A DNA stretch of 29,250 bases, from positions 1-29,250 of IMG/VR virus record IMGVR_UViG_3300023176_000862; one strand, 5' to 3'. A program made the translations under genes and the position numbers. The notes under the pieces were generated by a model. That model had not been told where the DNA came from. It ran no database searches and saw only the letters and a program-made list of their open reading frames with translations. Positions 15,538 through 22,604 of the stretch are shown one piece after another. The stretch is from a virus. Every line of letters begins with the position of its first letter. The stretch's first letter is position 1.

Positions 15538-16980
15538 AAAAAGTGTACAATCGTAATCAAAGATGAAGTGAACGTAAAGTTGGAAGGACTTGATCCAGCA
15601 ACACGACGAAAGTGTTCTGATAAACTCAAGTTCTTTTTACCACATGCGTATCATATGCCTGCGTATAAACTCGGGAGATGGGATGGAACAGTTCGCTTTT
15701 GTGATGTAGGTGGTAGAACATATTTAAATCTATTAGATGATTTATTGCCTATTATCATTAGTGCGGGTTACGAGATAGATATTGATGATAAACGTGAACA
15801 CACTGCTTTAGAATTTAATGAAATAGATACTGAATTTTGGGGAGACACATGTTGGCCTAAAGGACATCCAGTTGAAGGTCAAACAATTCGTTTGCGTGAT
15901 TATCAAGTTGAAGTTATTAATAAATTTATTGAGAACCCACAATCACTACAAGAGATTGCGACAGGAGCAGGCAAAACTATTATGACTGCTACACTGTCTA
16001 AAATTGTAGAGAAGTATGGTCGCTCTATTGTTATTGTACCAAATAAGGACTTGGTTCGACAGACAGAAGAAGACTATATAAATTGTGGGTTGGACGTTGG
16101 GGTGTACTTCGGAGACCGTAAAGATATTGGTAAGACACATACTATTTGTACTTGGCAATCTCTCAATAGTCTATTGAAGAAAACTAAAAAGGGCGAAGAT
16201 AACATCATGGACTTTATCGAAGATGTTATTTGTGTTATGGTTGACGAAGTACACCAAGCGAAGGCAGACGTTTTAAAAGATTTACTTACAAGTGTATTTG
16301 CTAATGTTCCTATTCGTTGGGGATTAACAGGTACTATTCCAAAAGCAGATTATGAGTTTGCGTCACTGCGTAGTTCATTGGGTGAAGTTACCAATAGACT
16401 AGCAGCAAAAGAATTACAGGATCAAGGTGTACTTGCTAACTGCGAAGTGAATATTGTACAAACACAAGAAACTGCTGAATATACAAGTTATCAAAGTGAA
16501 CTTAAATTTTTACTAGAAGATAAAAAGCGTATGGAGTTTCTAGCAAATATGATTAAAGAAATTTCAACAACTGGTAATACTCTTGTACTAACAGGAAGAA
16601 TAAACAACGGTAAACTTTTACAAGAACTTATACCTGAAGCAGAATTTGTTCAGGGCGAAATGAAAACTAATGACAGAAAAGAAGCATACAATGAAATCAA
16701 TCAAGGAACAAATAACATTACTATTGCAACCTATGGAGTTGCGGCTGTCGGTATTAACATTCCTCGTATATTTAATCTTGTTCTCCTGGAGCCTGGTAAA
16801 AGTTTCGTCCGTGTTATTCAGTCAATAGGACGTGGGGTTCGTATTGCTAAAGATAAAGACTTTGTACAGATTTGGGACATCACAAGTAGATGTAAGTTTA
16901 GTAAGCGTCATTTGACCGAACGTAAGAAATATTATAAAGATGCAGAATACCCATTTAACATACAGAAAGTAAATTACTAA
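15535..16980 (+). CDS. uvsW: Recombination helicase UvsW (SF2)
   Basis: This 481-residue superfamily 2 helicase would unwind branched and R-loop structures during the switch to recombination-dependent replication. Motifs in order: N-terminal substrate-recognition region with YKLGRWDGTVRF (44-55), Q-like RDYQ (121-124), Walker A ATGAGKT (142-148), motif II DEVH (237-240), motif III LTGT (264-267), motif IV-V segment LVLTGR and ATYGVAAVGIN, and motif VI QSIGRGVR. Length is close to T4 UvsW (about 500). The start at 15535 has no Shine-Dalgarno and lies at the predicted transcription start. The stop overlaps the next start (TAATG), opening a long run of coupled genes. Confidence 0.94.
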   Translation: MKKCTIVIKDEVNVKLEGLDPATRRKCSDKLKFFLPHAYHMPAYKLGRWDGTVRFCDVGGRTYLNLLDDLLPIIISAGYEIDIDDKREHTALEFNEIDTEFWGDTCWPKGHPVEGQTIRLRDYQVEVINKFIENPQSLQEIATGAGKTIMTATLSKIVEKYGRSIVIVPNKDLVRQTEEDYINCGLDVGVYFGDRKDIGKTHTICTWQSLNSLLKKTKKGEDNIMDFIEDVICVMVDEVHQAKADVLKDLLTSVFANVPIRWGLTGTIPKADYEFASLRSSLGEVTNRLAAKELQDQGVLANCEVNIVQTQETAEYTSYQSELKFLLEDKKRMEFLANMIKEISTTGNTLVLTGRINNGKLLQELIPEAEFVQGEMKTNDRKEAYNEINQGTNNITIATYGVAAVGINIPRIFNLVLLEPGKSFVRVIQSIGRGVRIAKDKDFVQIWDITSRCKFSKRHLTERKKYYKDAEYPFNIQKVNY

Positions 16981-17480
16981 TGAAAATATTAACACCAGAA
17001 AATCGATGTTTTGAAATGAATAACTTACCTGATGAAATCGAAGATATAAGATATTGTGTGTTGGACGTTACTGACAAACAAGAACCTGATTTCTTTTTTA
17101 TTCCACTGGTTTTTATTGAAACATTTAATGCACCTAGCATCAGTTTAAGTATAGGAGAATTCAAAGTAGAAATGCCGATTGATTGGAATATTTTAATCGG
17201 TGATAGAGAAATCGGTGAACTAGAATTTATTCCACTTACAAGTATTAATGAGCGTTCATTCGATACTATATTGACAAATCCATTGGGTGGATTTACAATG
17301 GAATGGAAACCTATCAAAGTAAATAATGTATTCGCAGATGTGAAATGGTTTTTCCCTAAATTAAAATATGGTCACATTCTTGCTATACCACTTGAACATA
17401 AAGAAAAACCAAGATGTGCGTATTTTGTAAAAGATTTAAATCGTATACCAGATGTATTAAGTAGTTATGAGTTCTTCTAA
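16980..17480 (+). CDS. Conserved-looking protein downstream of uvsW, unknown function
   Basis: This 166-residue protein is beta-rich with clusters of aromatic and proline residues (MPIDWNILIGD, GELEFIPLTSINERSF, NPLGGFTMEWKPI, DVKWFFPKLKYGHILAIPL). I recall similar proteins next to uvsW in marine T4-like phages but know no function. No catalytic motif is visible. It is joined on both sides by TAATG overlaps, to uvsW before and to the next small gene after, so it is expected to be made with the replication set. Confidence is high that it is a gene and low on function. Confidence 0.85.
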   Translation: MKILTPENRCFEMNNLPDEIEDIRYCVLDVTDKQEPDFFFIPLVFIETFNAPSISLSIGEFKVEMPIDWNILIGDREIGELEFIPLTSINERSFDTILTNPLGGFTMEWKPIKVNNVFADVKWFFPKLKYGHILAIPLEHKEKPRCAYFVKDLNRIPDVLSSYEFF

Positions 17481-17959
17481 TGAGTGATAAATTACCACTG
17501 AATGATATTTTGAATGCGATGGATAGGCGTGACTTTAATTGGTATGCTAATCTATCAGATGAACATAAAAAGAAGTGGAGCAGTTGGTTATTCCTCAGAT
17601 ATGCTAGTAGCGTCAATGGGAAGTCCCGTGACGATGCTTTATTAAATACAAATGAATTTGTTAATAAACATTACGTTGATTTATATAAACATGATGAATT
17701 AATGTGGAAGTTATTTTGTTTAACAGGTTCAGGTAAAAAAGAATTCCATCAGTGGATAAAAGCACCTAATTCAAAAAAGAAAACAGACAAAGTATCTGAA
17801 TTTATTTCTGAAGTTTATCCTCATTTAAAGAATGATGAAGTGGAATTATTTATGGAAATAAATGATGAAAACGAAATAAGACAATTAGCACTTGATGTGG
17901 GAAAAAGCGAAAAAGAATTAGAAGAAATATTTGGTAAAAAGAAGCGTAAAAAGAAATGA
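17480..17959 (+). CDS. Possible clamp-loader small subunit (gp62-like)
   Basis: This 159-residue protein is helical, with a very basic end (GKKKRKKK). It shows the arrangement NTNEFVNKHYVDLYKHDELMWKLFCLTGSGKKEFHQWIK. I compare this with the gp62/clamp-loader A family pattern 'N-E-M-N ... L-D-K-x-L-Q-x-D-F-L ... K-R-F-x-K-W-x-K'. Gp62 is a small helical partner of gp44 that helps load the sliding clamp. Size and pattern fit, but identity is low and gp44 or gp45 are not next to it, so this is a tentative call. It is coupled to its neighbours by TAATG and ATGA overlaps. Confidence 0.4.
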   Translation: MSDKLPLNDILNAMDRRDFNWYANLSDEHKKKWSSWLFLRYASSVNGKSRDDALLNTNEFVNKHYVDLYKHDELMWKLFCLTGSGKKEFHQWIKAPNSKKKTDKVSEFISEVYPHLKNDEVELFMEINDENEIRQLALDVGKSEKELEEIFGKKKRKKK

Positions 17960-18630
17960 GTTTTGAGTGTCAATTTTGTGGAAAGAGTTTCAAGCGTGAA
18001 AAGACTCTTGCTGTTCATTTGTGTGAACAAAAGCGAAGATGGCTAAATAAAGACTCTAAGTATGTTAGATTGGGTCTATTGGCATACAATAGATTTTATG
18101 AATTGACTCAAGGAGCAACAAAAGAAAAAACTTATGAACAGTTTGCGAAGAGTAATTACTATACGGCGTTTACCAAATTTGGTAGACACATATTAGAAAT
18201 AAGTGCTATCGATCCTGAAAAATTCATTGACTTTGTTATACGAAATAGTGTAAAATTAGATAAATGGTGTAGCGATTCAGTATATGAAACATACATAAGA
18301 GAGTTAAACAAAAAAGAAACAGCAGAACGTGCGGTAGAACGTGGTATTCTGTTGATGGAACAATGGAGTAGAGAAAATGATAGACCGTATAATGTATTCT
18401 TTAGGGAGATTAGTAAGCCGCGTCTTATTCATTGGGTCAAATCCGGAAGGATTAGCCCTTGGATTATTTTTAATTGCTCTAGCGGGAGCGCAGCTATTGA
18501 CGCATTAAGCAATCAGGAACAAAATTTAATTATGGAATATTTAGAACCTACATTTTGGACACGAAAGTTTTCAACAAGAAAAGAAGATGTTGATTTTGTT
18601 CAGATGGTATTAAAGGAGGCGGGATTGTGA
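17956..18630 (+). CDS. Zinc-finger protein, possible helicase-loader (gp59-like)
   Basis: This 224-residue protein starts with a finger C5-x2-C8-x12-H21-x-C23 (CQFCGKSFKREKTLAVHLC) followed by a basic patch KRRW. The rest is helical: YTAFTKFGRHILE, FIDFVIRNSVKLDKWCSD, YETYIRELNKKETAERAVERGILLMEQW, LIHWVKSGRISPWIIFNCSSG, then YLEPTFWTRKF. The spacing of 'W..D......YIREL' and 'L..WV..G.ISPW..F' recalls the two-domain layout of T4 gp59 (217 residues), with the finger taking the place of its N-terminal DNA-binding domain. This comparison is mine and by eye. The gene lies in the uvsW-led operon (ATGA overlap with the preceding gene), consistent with a replication role. Confidence 0.4.
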   Translation: MSFECQFCGKSFKREKTLAVHLCEQKRRWLNKDSKYVRLGLLAYNRFYELTQGATKEKTYEQFAKSNYYTAFTKFGRHILEISAIDPEKFIDFVIRNSVKLDKWCSDSVYETYIRELNKKETAERAVERGILLMEQWSRENDRPYNVFFREISKPRLIHWVKSGRISPWIIFNCSSGSAAIDALSNQEQNLIMEYLEPTFWTRKFSTRKEDVDFVQMVLKEAGL

Positions 18631-18821
18631 GTACTAAAAAAGTATCAACTAAAAGAACCGACACAGTTTTAGAAATACAAGAGGATGAAGACGGTGAACT
18701 ATACATCGAATTACCTCAAAAAGTATTGGAACAGCTTGGCTGGAACGAAGGCGATACATTAGTTTGGTATGAGGATGAAAAAGGTAATTGGAATATAAAA
18801 AAGGCAACTGAAGATGAATAA
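18627..18821 (+). CDS. Small AbrB/SpoVT-like protein
   Basis: This 64-residue protein begins at GTG 18627, which overlaps the previous TGA and has AAGGAGG (18613-18619) at seven bases, one of the two best ribosome sites in the window. The core ELYIELPQKVLEQLGWNEGDTLVWYEDEKGNWNIKKA matches the swapped-hairpin AbrB/SpoVT pattern ('L-P-x-x-V-L-x-x-L-G-W-x-x-G-D-x-L'). Members often bind DNA or act as antitoxins; a stand-alone phage copy could be a small regulator. No toxin partner is seen next to it. Confidence 0.7.
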   Translation: MSTKKVSTKRTDTVLEIQEDEDGELYIELPQKVLEQLGWNEGDTLVWYEDEKGNWNIKKATEDE

Positions 18822-19170
18822 TGCTGATTTGACTATTAATATAACTGGTGATTGGTTAGATATGTCAGATAGTACTACAATTACCATGAATACTCCTACT
18901 GTATTACCAGATGATATTATTGATTTAGATGATTTAACATTTAATTTAGATGATTTAACATTTAATTTAGATGATTATAAATCACCGCAAGATGTAACAA
19001 ACGAAAGACTTGATAAAATAGAAAAGTATCTAGGTATTTTAAGGCCCGATCCTGAAAAATTAGAAGAGTATGATTTGTTAAAAAGTCTTTATGAACAATA
19101 TAAAGCAGCCGAAGCATTACTATTGGGTGAACAACCATTAGATGATGATGAAGATTTAGTAAACAGGTGA
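18814..19170 (+). CDS. Acidic protein with in-frame 21-bp tandem repeats, unknown
   Basis: This 118-residue protein overlaps the previous gene by 8 bases. Residues ~37-55 are built from 2.5 copies of the heptad LDDLTFN, encoded by perfect 21-bp DNA repeats (18924-18976). The second half is helical: NERLDKIEKYLGILRPDPEKLEEYDLLKSLYEQYKAAEALLLGE. I recall a similar 'RLDKIE..LGIL.P...' helical pattern in proteins of marine T4-like phages, without known function. Highly acidic throughout (pI clearly low by eye). No catalytic motif. It lies in the uvsW-led cluster. Confidence 0.75.
   Translation: MNNADLTINITGDWLDMSDSTTITMNTPTVLPDDIIDLDDLTFNLDDLTFNLDDYKSPQDVTNERLDKIEKYLGILRPDPEKLEEYDLLKSLYEQYKAAEALLLGEQPLDDDEDLVNR
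18924..18976 (+). repeat. 21-bp tandem repeat, 2.5 copies, within a gene
   Basis: TTTAGATGATTTAACATTTAA at 18924-18944 is repeated exactly at 18945-18965, and an 11-nt part at 18966-18976. The unit is a multiple of three, so copy-number change keeps the reading frame. Confidence 0.9.
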
Positions 19171-19173
19171 CAC

Positions 19174-19722
19174 ATGAAACTGATAACTTATGACTGGAAA
19201 AGAGTAGAGCGTTCTGTACAAGATATAGCAATGCAGATGTATAAAGATAATTGGCGACCAGACTATATTATAGGTATTACCCGTGGTGGATTAGTTCCAG
19301 CAGTAATGTTATCACATATGACAGATATCCCAATGCACACACTTTGTGTACAATTAGCAGCAGATGGATTAGAAGAAAATACTGAAAGTAATTGCTGGAT
19401 GGCAGAAGATGCTTATGGTTATGTGAACGTACCAGATAGAGATAATATTTTTAACTCTTGTACTTCAAACAATGAGAAAAGAAAGAATATCTTAATAATA
19501 GATGATATTAATCGTGGCGGAGATGCACTTGCTTGGATTATGAATGATTGGAAGTCTAATTGTATGCCGAATGATACTATTGCTTGGGAAGAAACTTGGC
19601 ATGGAAACGTAAGATTTGCTTCTATAATGATGGATCCTAATTCAATTGTAGATACTGATTATTATAGTGCTGAATTACCAACTGAAGTTGAAACATGGGT
19701 AGAGTTTCCTTGGGAATGCTGA
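19174..19722 (+). CDS. Phosphoribosyltransferase-family protein
   Basis: This 182-residue protein has the type I PRTase signature: PDYIIGITRGGLVPAVMLSHM (29-49) near the N-terminus and the PRPP-binding loop KNILIIDDINRGGDALA (104-120). Such enzymes transfer phosphoribose from PRPP to bases such as guanine, hypoxanthine or xanthine. The opening YDWKRVERSVQDIAMQMY resembles the xanthine-guanine PRTase type. Between them is an unusually long loop with the Cys- and Asn-rich NCWMAEDAYGYVNVPDRDN. A role in nucleotide salvage beside phage nrdAB is plausible. The AGGTGA ribosome site lies just upstream. Substrate cannot be read from sequence. Confidence 0.82.
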   Translation: MKLITYDWKRVERSVQDIAMQMYKDNWRPDYIIGITRGGLVPAVMLSHMTDIPMHTLCVQLAADGLEENTESNCWMAEDAYGYVNVPDRDNIFNSCTSNNEKRKNILIIDDINRGGDALAWIMNDWKSNCMPNDTIAWEETWHGNVRFASIMMDPNSIVDTDYYSAELPTEVETWVEFPWEC

Positions 19723-20012
19723 AACATAGTAATGTAAGAGAACGCTTAGATAGACTAAGAGCCATTCAAGGAAAGATAGATTATAGAAGAAAGTTTTTAA
19801 GTGACTTCAATAATAAAGAATTCTTAGAATGGACTCCAGTATCTAAAGAGAATATAAAATTTGAAAATGAGTTAGTACCCGGCAGTGGTGTACTAACAGA
19901 GTTAATCGATTGGTGTAATGAAAATTGCTCTGGGTATTATGTAGCCCACAGAGGTGATTTATATTTTGAAGATGAACAAGATGCTGCTATGTTCATTATG
20001 GTATGGAAATGA
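19716..20012 (+). CDS. Small protein, unknown function
   Basis: ATG 19716 is chosen over 19695 because it shortens the overlap with the preceding gene to 7 bases, although neither has a clear ribosome site. The 98-residue protein has a basic helical N-terminus (NVRERLDRLRAIQGKIDYRRKFLSDF) and a mixed C-terminus with SGYYVAHRGDLYFEDEQDAAMFIMVWK. The last part resembles a small alpha/beta segment that ends many tiny phage proteins, and I can assign no function. Its stop overlaps the next gene. Confidence 0.7.
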   Translation: MLKHSNVRERLDRLRAIQGKIDYRRKFLSDFNNKEFLEWTPVSKENIKFENELVPGSGVLTELIDWCNENCSGYYVAHRGDLYFEDEQDAAMFIMVWK

Positions 20013-20596
20013 GTAATCAAACTGATATTGATATTGATGTATTAGATCGGGATGTAGTTCTATCCAAGATATGTCATGTTCCAGCGTCTATCAACAAGAA
20101 AGGTGTGTATACAAAGCATAACAGTGGCGTCTATGTCAGTAAAATACCACATGATCCTGTTTCTAATCTAGCAAGCATTGAATACAAAGAAGCAGAAGAA
20201 CGTGGCTACTTCAAACTAGATTTTCTTAATAACTCACTGTATGATGGTGTGCGTGACGAAGAACACCTTGTTTCTCTTATGGAACAAGAACCTGTATGGG
20301 ATTTATTTCAGCATGAGGAAGTAGTACAGAACTTAGCACATGTTGCTAATCATATCGAAGTACTGCGGGTATTAAAGCCGCAGAGTGTTGAAGAACTAGC
20401 AGAGGTACTTGCCATCATTCGTCCCGCTAAAAGGTATCTACTAAACGAAAACAAAGAAAAAATCAAAAGTGAAGTTTGGTCTAAACCAAAAGACGATAGT
20501 TATTATTTTAAAAAAGCACACGCTGTTGCGTATGCGGTCAGTATTGTAGTTCAGCTTAATCTATTTTGCGAACAAGTTGAACAGAACGGCGTTTAA
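20009..20596 (+). CDS. Miniature DnaE-like (DNA polymerase III alpha-related) protein
   Basis: An ATG at 20003 is in frame, but 20009 overlaps the previous TGA (ATGA) and is preferred (195 residues; numbers below count from 20003). Motifs run in the same order as in DnaE: TDIDIDVLDRDVVLSKI (7-23) with D8 and D10 like the DnaE PDFDVDF pair, HNSGVYVSKIP like HAGGVVIAP, YFKLDFLNNS (69-78) with D73 like KFDFLGL, VWDLFQHEE...LKPQSVEELAEVLAIIRPAK like VFQLES...[20 protein letters not shown], and YYFKKAHAVAYAVSIVVQ like FNKSHSAAYALVSYQ. PHP, beta-binding and most of the polymerase are missing (about 195 versus about 1160 residues). Catalytic activity is unproven; a structural or regulatory role is equally possible. 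Confidence 0.72.
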   Translation: MSNQTDIDIDVLDRDVVLSKICHVPASINKKGVYTKHNSGVYVSKIPHDPVSNLASIEYKEAEERGYFKLDFLNNSLYDGVRDEEHLVSLMEQEPVWDLFQHEEVVQNLAHVANHIEVLRVLKPQSVEELAEVLAIIRPAKRYLLNENKEKIKSEVWSKPKDDSYYFKKAHAVAYAVSIVVQLNLFCEQVEQNGV

Positions 20597-20942
20597 TACG
20601 CTTCTGCATTATATTGTTTAGTGATGTTTCAGGTCCCCATAATATCTGAACATCTTTAGAATTCATATTTAAAATCCAATTTCGGTATTCACTAATCTGT
20701 GATCCTAAAAATAGATTAATTGGTATTAGTCTATTAGACTCCCACCACCATTGTTCACCTAATTCGATAAAAGATTTTCTAAGTTCAGGTGTAGGAATAT
20801 CTTCAAAATTATACATAGAGGTAATAATTTGATCGGTGTTGATTACAATACCAAGATAATCTTTATATTCTTTTTTACCATAGCGGACGCAAGAGAAAAA
20901 AGGGTAATTCTCTTGTATCCATTCTACTTTGTCTTTATCCAT
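20556..20942 (-). CDS. Minus-strand protein of unknown function
   Basis: This is the only convincing minus-strand gene: the region 20597-20940 has no + strand gene, and the minus frame is open with a sensible product. A longer open frame extends upstream, but ATG at 20942 is preferred because a late-type box ends 5 nt before it. The 128-residue protein has MDKDKVEWIQENYPFFSCVRYGKKEYKDYLGIVINTDQ, then LGEQWWWESNRLIPINLFLG and a basic end. I recall WWWESNR-type proteins in marine T4-like phages, function unknown. Its 3' end overlaps the DnaE-like gene by 41 bases in opposite orientation. Confidence 0.78.
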   Translation of the reverse strand: MDKDKVEWIQENYPFFSCVRYGKKEYKDYLGIVINTDQIITSMYNFEDIPTPELRKSFIELGEQWWWESNRLIPINLFLGSQISEYRNWILNMNSKDVQILWGPETSLNNIMQKRIKRRSVQLVRKID

Positions 20943-20947
20943 AAAGA

Positions 20948-20954
20948 TATTTAT
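20948..20954 (-). promoter_or_regulatory. Late-type promoter box on minus strand
   Basis: TATTTAT on the + strand reads ATAAATA on the minus strand, with five bases between the box and the minus-strand ATG (20942). T4 late transcripts start six bases after the box, so the start would be the A of the ATG. Confidence 0.5.
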
Positions 20955-20981
20955 GCTTAATAAAAAAGTAGCTTCTGGGAG

Positions 20982-20988
20982 ATAAATA
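20982..20988 (+). promoter_or_regulatory. Late-type promoter box on plus strand
   Basis: ATAAATA at 20982-20988, again exactly five bases before an ATG (20994). It is divergent from the box at 20948-20954 with about 27 bases between them. Confidence 0.55.
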
Positions 20989-20993
20989 CATGT

Positions 20994-21794
20994 ATGATTA
21001 ATGTAAATGTATTTCAATATAGCAGAGAAATAGAAGTAGTGTGTCAGGACGGGAACGGTACCACTACTATGAACACTTACCTGGGGAATATGCCAATGTA
21101 TGACGGACATCACAAATTACACAAGGGTATAGATAATACTCTTAGATTTAAAATTAAAGATACTGATAGAAAGCCTATCGATCTAACAAATAAAACAATC
21201 ATCTGGAAAATGTATGATAGAGAAAGTCGTGAAAATGTCTTATTCAGATATGCAGATATAACAAACGCATTACGTGGTCAGTGTTCCCTAACTATTCCAA
21301 CTGCTGATACAATTATGCTGCCAGAAGGTTTCTATCAATTTGCTATGTACACTGTCGAAGATGGTGTGGAACAAATCATTTACACTGATACATATGATAA
21401 CGCAAAAGGTACAATTGAAGTTATCGATGATGTATATCCAGAGTTTGAAGACTCACAAGAAACAACTACATTCTTTAATGATGGTAGTAAGTTTGTGACA
21501 ACAACATTTGACGGCTCTGGTAATACAGTAAAGTCCAAGTCACTACACACTGTTGCTATATACTATGATGGCTTTACAGGTACAGTTAACATTCAAGGTG
21601 ATTTGTCAGTTCAGCCGTCTACTAATGATAATGACTGGTTTGATTTAACACCTGCTTTACTATATGATCCAAATATTATTGTTAACAATGAAACAGGTGT
21701 TCAGGGTTATGTGGTACGTGCTAACGTTAACTGGATTAGAATTACATACACAGCAACTAGTGGATCAATTTCAAAAATACTACTACGCAACTAA
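20994..21794 (+). CDS. Baseplate/fibre-type virion protein with BppU-like N-domain
   Basis: This 266-residue protein has an N-terminal region HHKLHKGIDNTLRFKIKDTDRKPIDLTNKTIIWKMYDRESRENVLF...GQCSLTIPTADTIMLPEGFYQFAMYT (about residues 39-120). It looks like the Ig-like domain of BppU-type phage baseplate proteins ('tl.f.l.D..g.piDLt...i...+.......'). The C-terminal half is beta-rich (AIYYDGFTGTVNIQGDLSVQP). This identifies a late virion protein lying alone among early genes, with a late-type box just upstream. A later in-frame ATG at 21069 is possible but cuts the N-terminus. The exact virion position is unknown. Confidence 0.65.
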   Translation: MINVNVFQYSREIEVVCQDGNGTTTMNTYLGNMPMYDGHHKLHKGIDNTLRFKIKDTDRKPIDLTNKTIIWKMYDRESRENVLFRYADITNALRGQCSLTIPTADTIMLPEGFYQFAMYTVEDGVEQIIYTDTYDNAKGTIEVIDDVYPEFEDSQETTTFFNDGSKFVTTTFDGSGNTVKSKSLHTVAIYYDGFTGTVNIQGDLSVQPSTNDNDWFDLTPALLYDPNIIVNNETGVQGYVVRANVNWIRITYTATSGSISKILLRN

Positions 21795-21796
21795 AC

Positions 21797-21837
21797 TTGA
21801 CAATATAGCGAATCGTGTTATCTTTATTATGTAATCA
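21797..21837 (+). promoter_or_regulatory. Early cassette promoter with GAATC and GTAATCA elements (4)
   Basis: TTGACA (21797-21802), 16-nt spacer with GAATC (21810-21814) and ending TGT, TATCTT (21819-21824), GTAATCA (21831-21837), then AAGGA and ATG at 21856. Confidence 0.78.
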
Positions 21838-21855
21838 TTAATAAGGATAACAAAA

Positions 21856-22164
21856 ATGCTAGACAATCAAAAACCTGCTTACATCGTAACTGAACCTGCT
21901 CTTACATCACTTCACACTTCACAAATTTTAACACTACAAGAATACTATGACGCACAGTGTGTGTGGGGAGAGTATGCATTTAATGTAGATGCATACAGCG
22001 AAAAACTGTATTCAAAACTGTTCAATGAATATGTAATGAGTGATGAATTCATGAAACGTGACTTTGTAAATGAGCGTATGAATCAACCTGACTATATTAA
22101 AGCACATAAAAAATTCTACGAACAAATGATGCAACGTGAAGATAATTGGTATGAAATGTCTTGA
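21856..22164 (+). CDS. Small early protein, unknown function
   Basis: This 102-residue protein is polar, helical and aromatic-rich (LQEYYDAQCVWGEYAFNVDAYSEKLYSKLFNEYVMSDEFMKRDF...KFYEQMMQREDNWYEM). No motif is recognised. It is a self-contained cassette: an early-type promoter with the shared leader immediately upstream, and its TGA (22162-22164) lies inside the -35 box of the next promoter. Such one-gene, one-promoter units in phages often encode host-takeover proteins; that function is inferred only from context. Confidence 0.8.
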   Translation: MLDNQKPAYIVTEPALTSLHTSQILTLQEYYDAQCVWGEYAFNVDAYSEKLYSKLFNEYVMSDEFMKRDFVNERMNQPDYIKAHKKFYEQMMQREDNWYEMS

Positions 22165-22200
22165 CACATTAGAGAATCGTGTTATGTTAATATGTAATCA
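22161..22200 (+). promoter_or_regulatory. Early cassette promoter with GAATC and GTAATCA elements (5)
   Basis: TTGACA (22161-22166), 16-nt spacer with GAATC (22174-22178) and ending TGT, TATGTT (22183-22188), GTAATCA (22194-22200), then GAGGA and ATG at 22218. The -35 contains the stop of the preceding gene. Confidence 0.78.
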
Positions 22201-22217
22201 AAAATGAGGATAATGTT

Positions 22218-22502
22218 ATGATTCTATGCTATCAAGATAACGAAGTTCGTCGTTCAACGAAACCTTTTTACGCAGAAGACTATAATGCTAATCATATGAT
22301 TTGTAAGCACTTAGAAAACTATTTCTTCTTAAAATTCATCCTGATGAAAAGTGATGATATTGTAGAGAAACATCGTGCATCTAAAGAGTTAGACATCTGT
22401 GAGCGTAAGATGAATTATTGGAAACGTCAGAAAAACTTTTGTCAGAAACAATACGAAAAAGACATCAAAATTTGGAGTGAAACATATCAAGTAAATTCTT
22501 GA
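22218..22502 (+). CDS. Small early protein, unknown function
   Basis: This 94-residue protein is basic and helical: NHMICKHLENYFFLKFILMKSDDIVEKHRASKELDICERKMNYWKRQKNFCQKQYEKDIKIWSETY. The C-terminal half looks like a single charged coiled-coil helix. Four Cys residues are present but not in a zinc pattern. It is again a one-gene cassette with its own promoter, and its stop TGA (22500-22502) is again embedded in the next TTGACA. No family is recognised; an early host-interacting role is an inference from the cassette type. Confidence 0.8.
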   Translation: MILCYQDNEVRRSTKPFYAEDYNANHMICKHLENYFFLKFILMKSDDIVEKHRASKELDICERKMNYWKRQKNFCQKQYEKDIKIWSETYQVNS

Positions 22503-22544
22503 CATTTATTTGATAATATAGTAATCTATATATATCAATAATCA
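22499..22544 (+). promoter_or_regulatory. Divergent member of early promoter family
   Basis: TTGACA (22499-22504) overlaps the preceding stop. The best -10 at standard spacing is TAATCT (22522-22527), but TATATA (22527-22532) would place TAATCA (22539-22544) where the others have it. No GAATC is present. It drives the nuclease gene after a longer leader. Confidence 0.45.
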
Positions 22545-22565
22545 AAGAGCAAGTTGATTCTACAA

Positions 22566-22604
22566 ATGAGTTGTCAGAACGATAAATGCTCAGATAAAGG
22601 ATAA
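22566..22604 (+). CDS. Possible 12-codon leader ORF upstream of nuclease gene
   Basis: ATG 22566 to TAA 22602-22604 encodes MSCQNDKCSDKG, ending three bases before the ATG of the nuclease gene and in the same frame. The nuclease ribosome site AAAGGA lies inside it. It has no strong ribosome site of its own, so translation is uncertain. Confidence 0.3.
   Translation: MSCQNDKCSDKG

Noticed and set aside
20003-20596. Mini-DnaE as a pseudogene
   Set aside because: The frame is intact, key residues are kept in order, and both ends are typical of a working gene in an operon. It may still be catalytically inactive.
20942-21113. Longer N-terminus for the minus-strand gene (start 21113)
   Set aside because: The extra 57 residues are hydrophobic and unlike the rest, overlap the divergent + gene, and pass through two late boxes.
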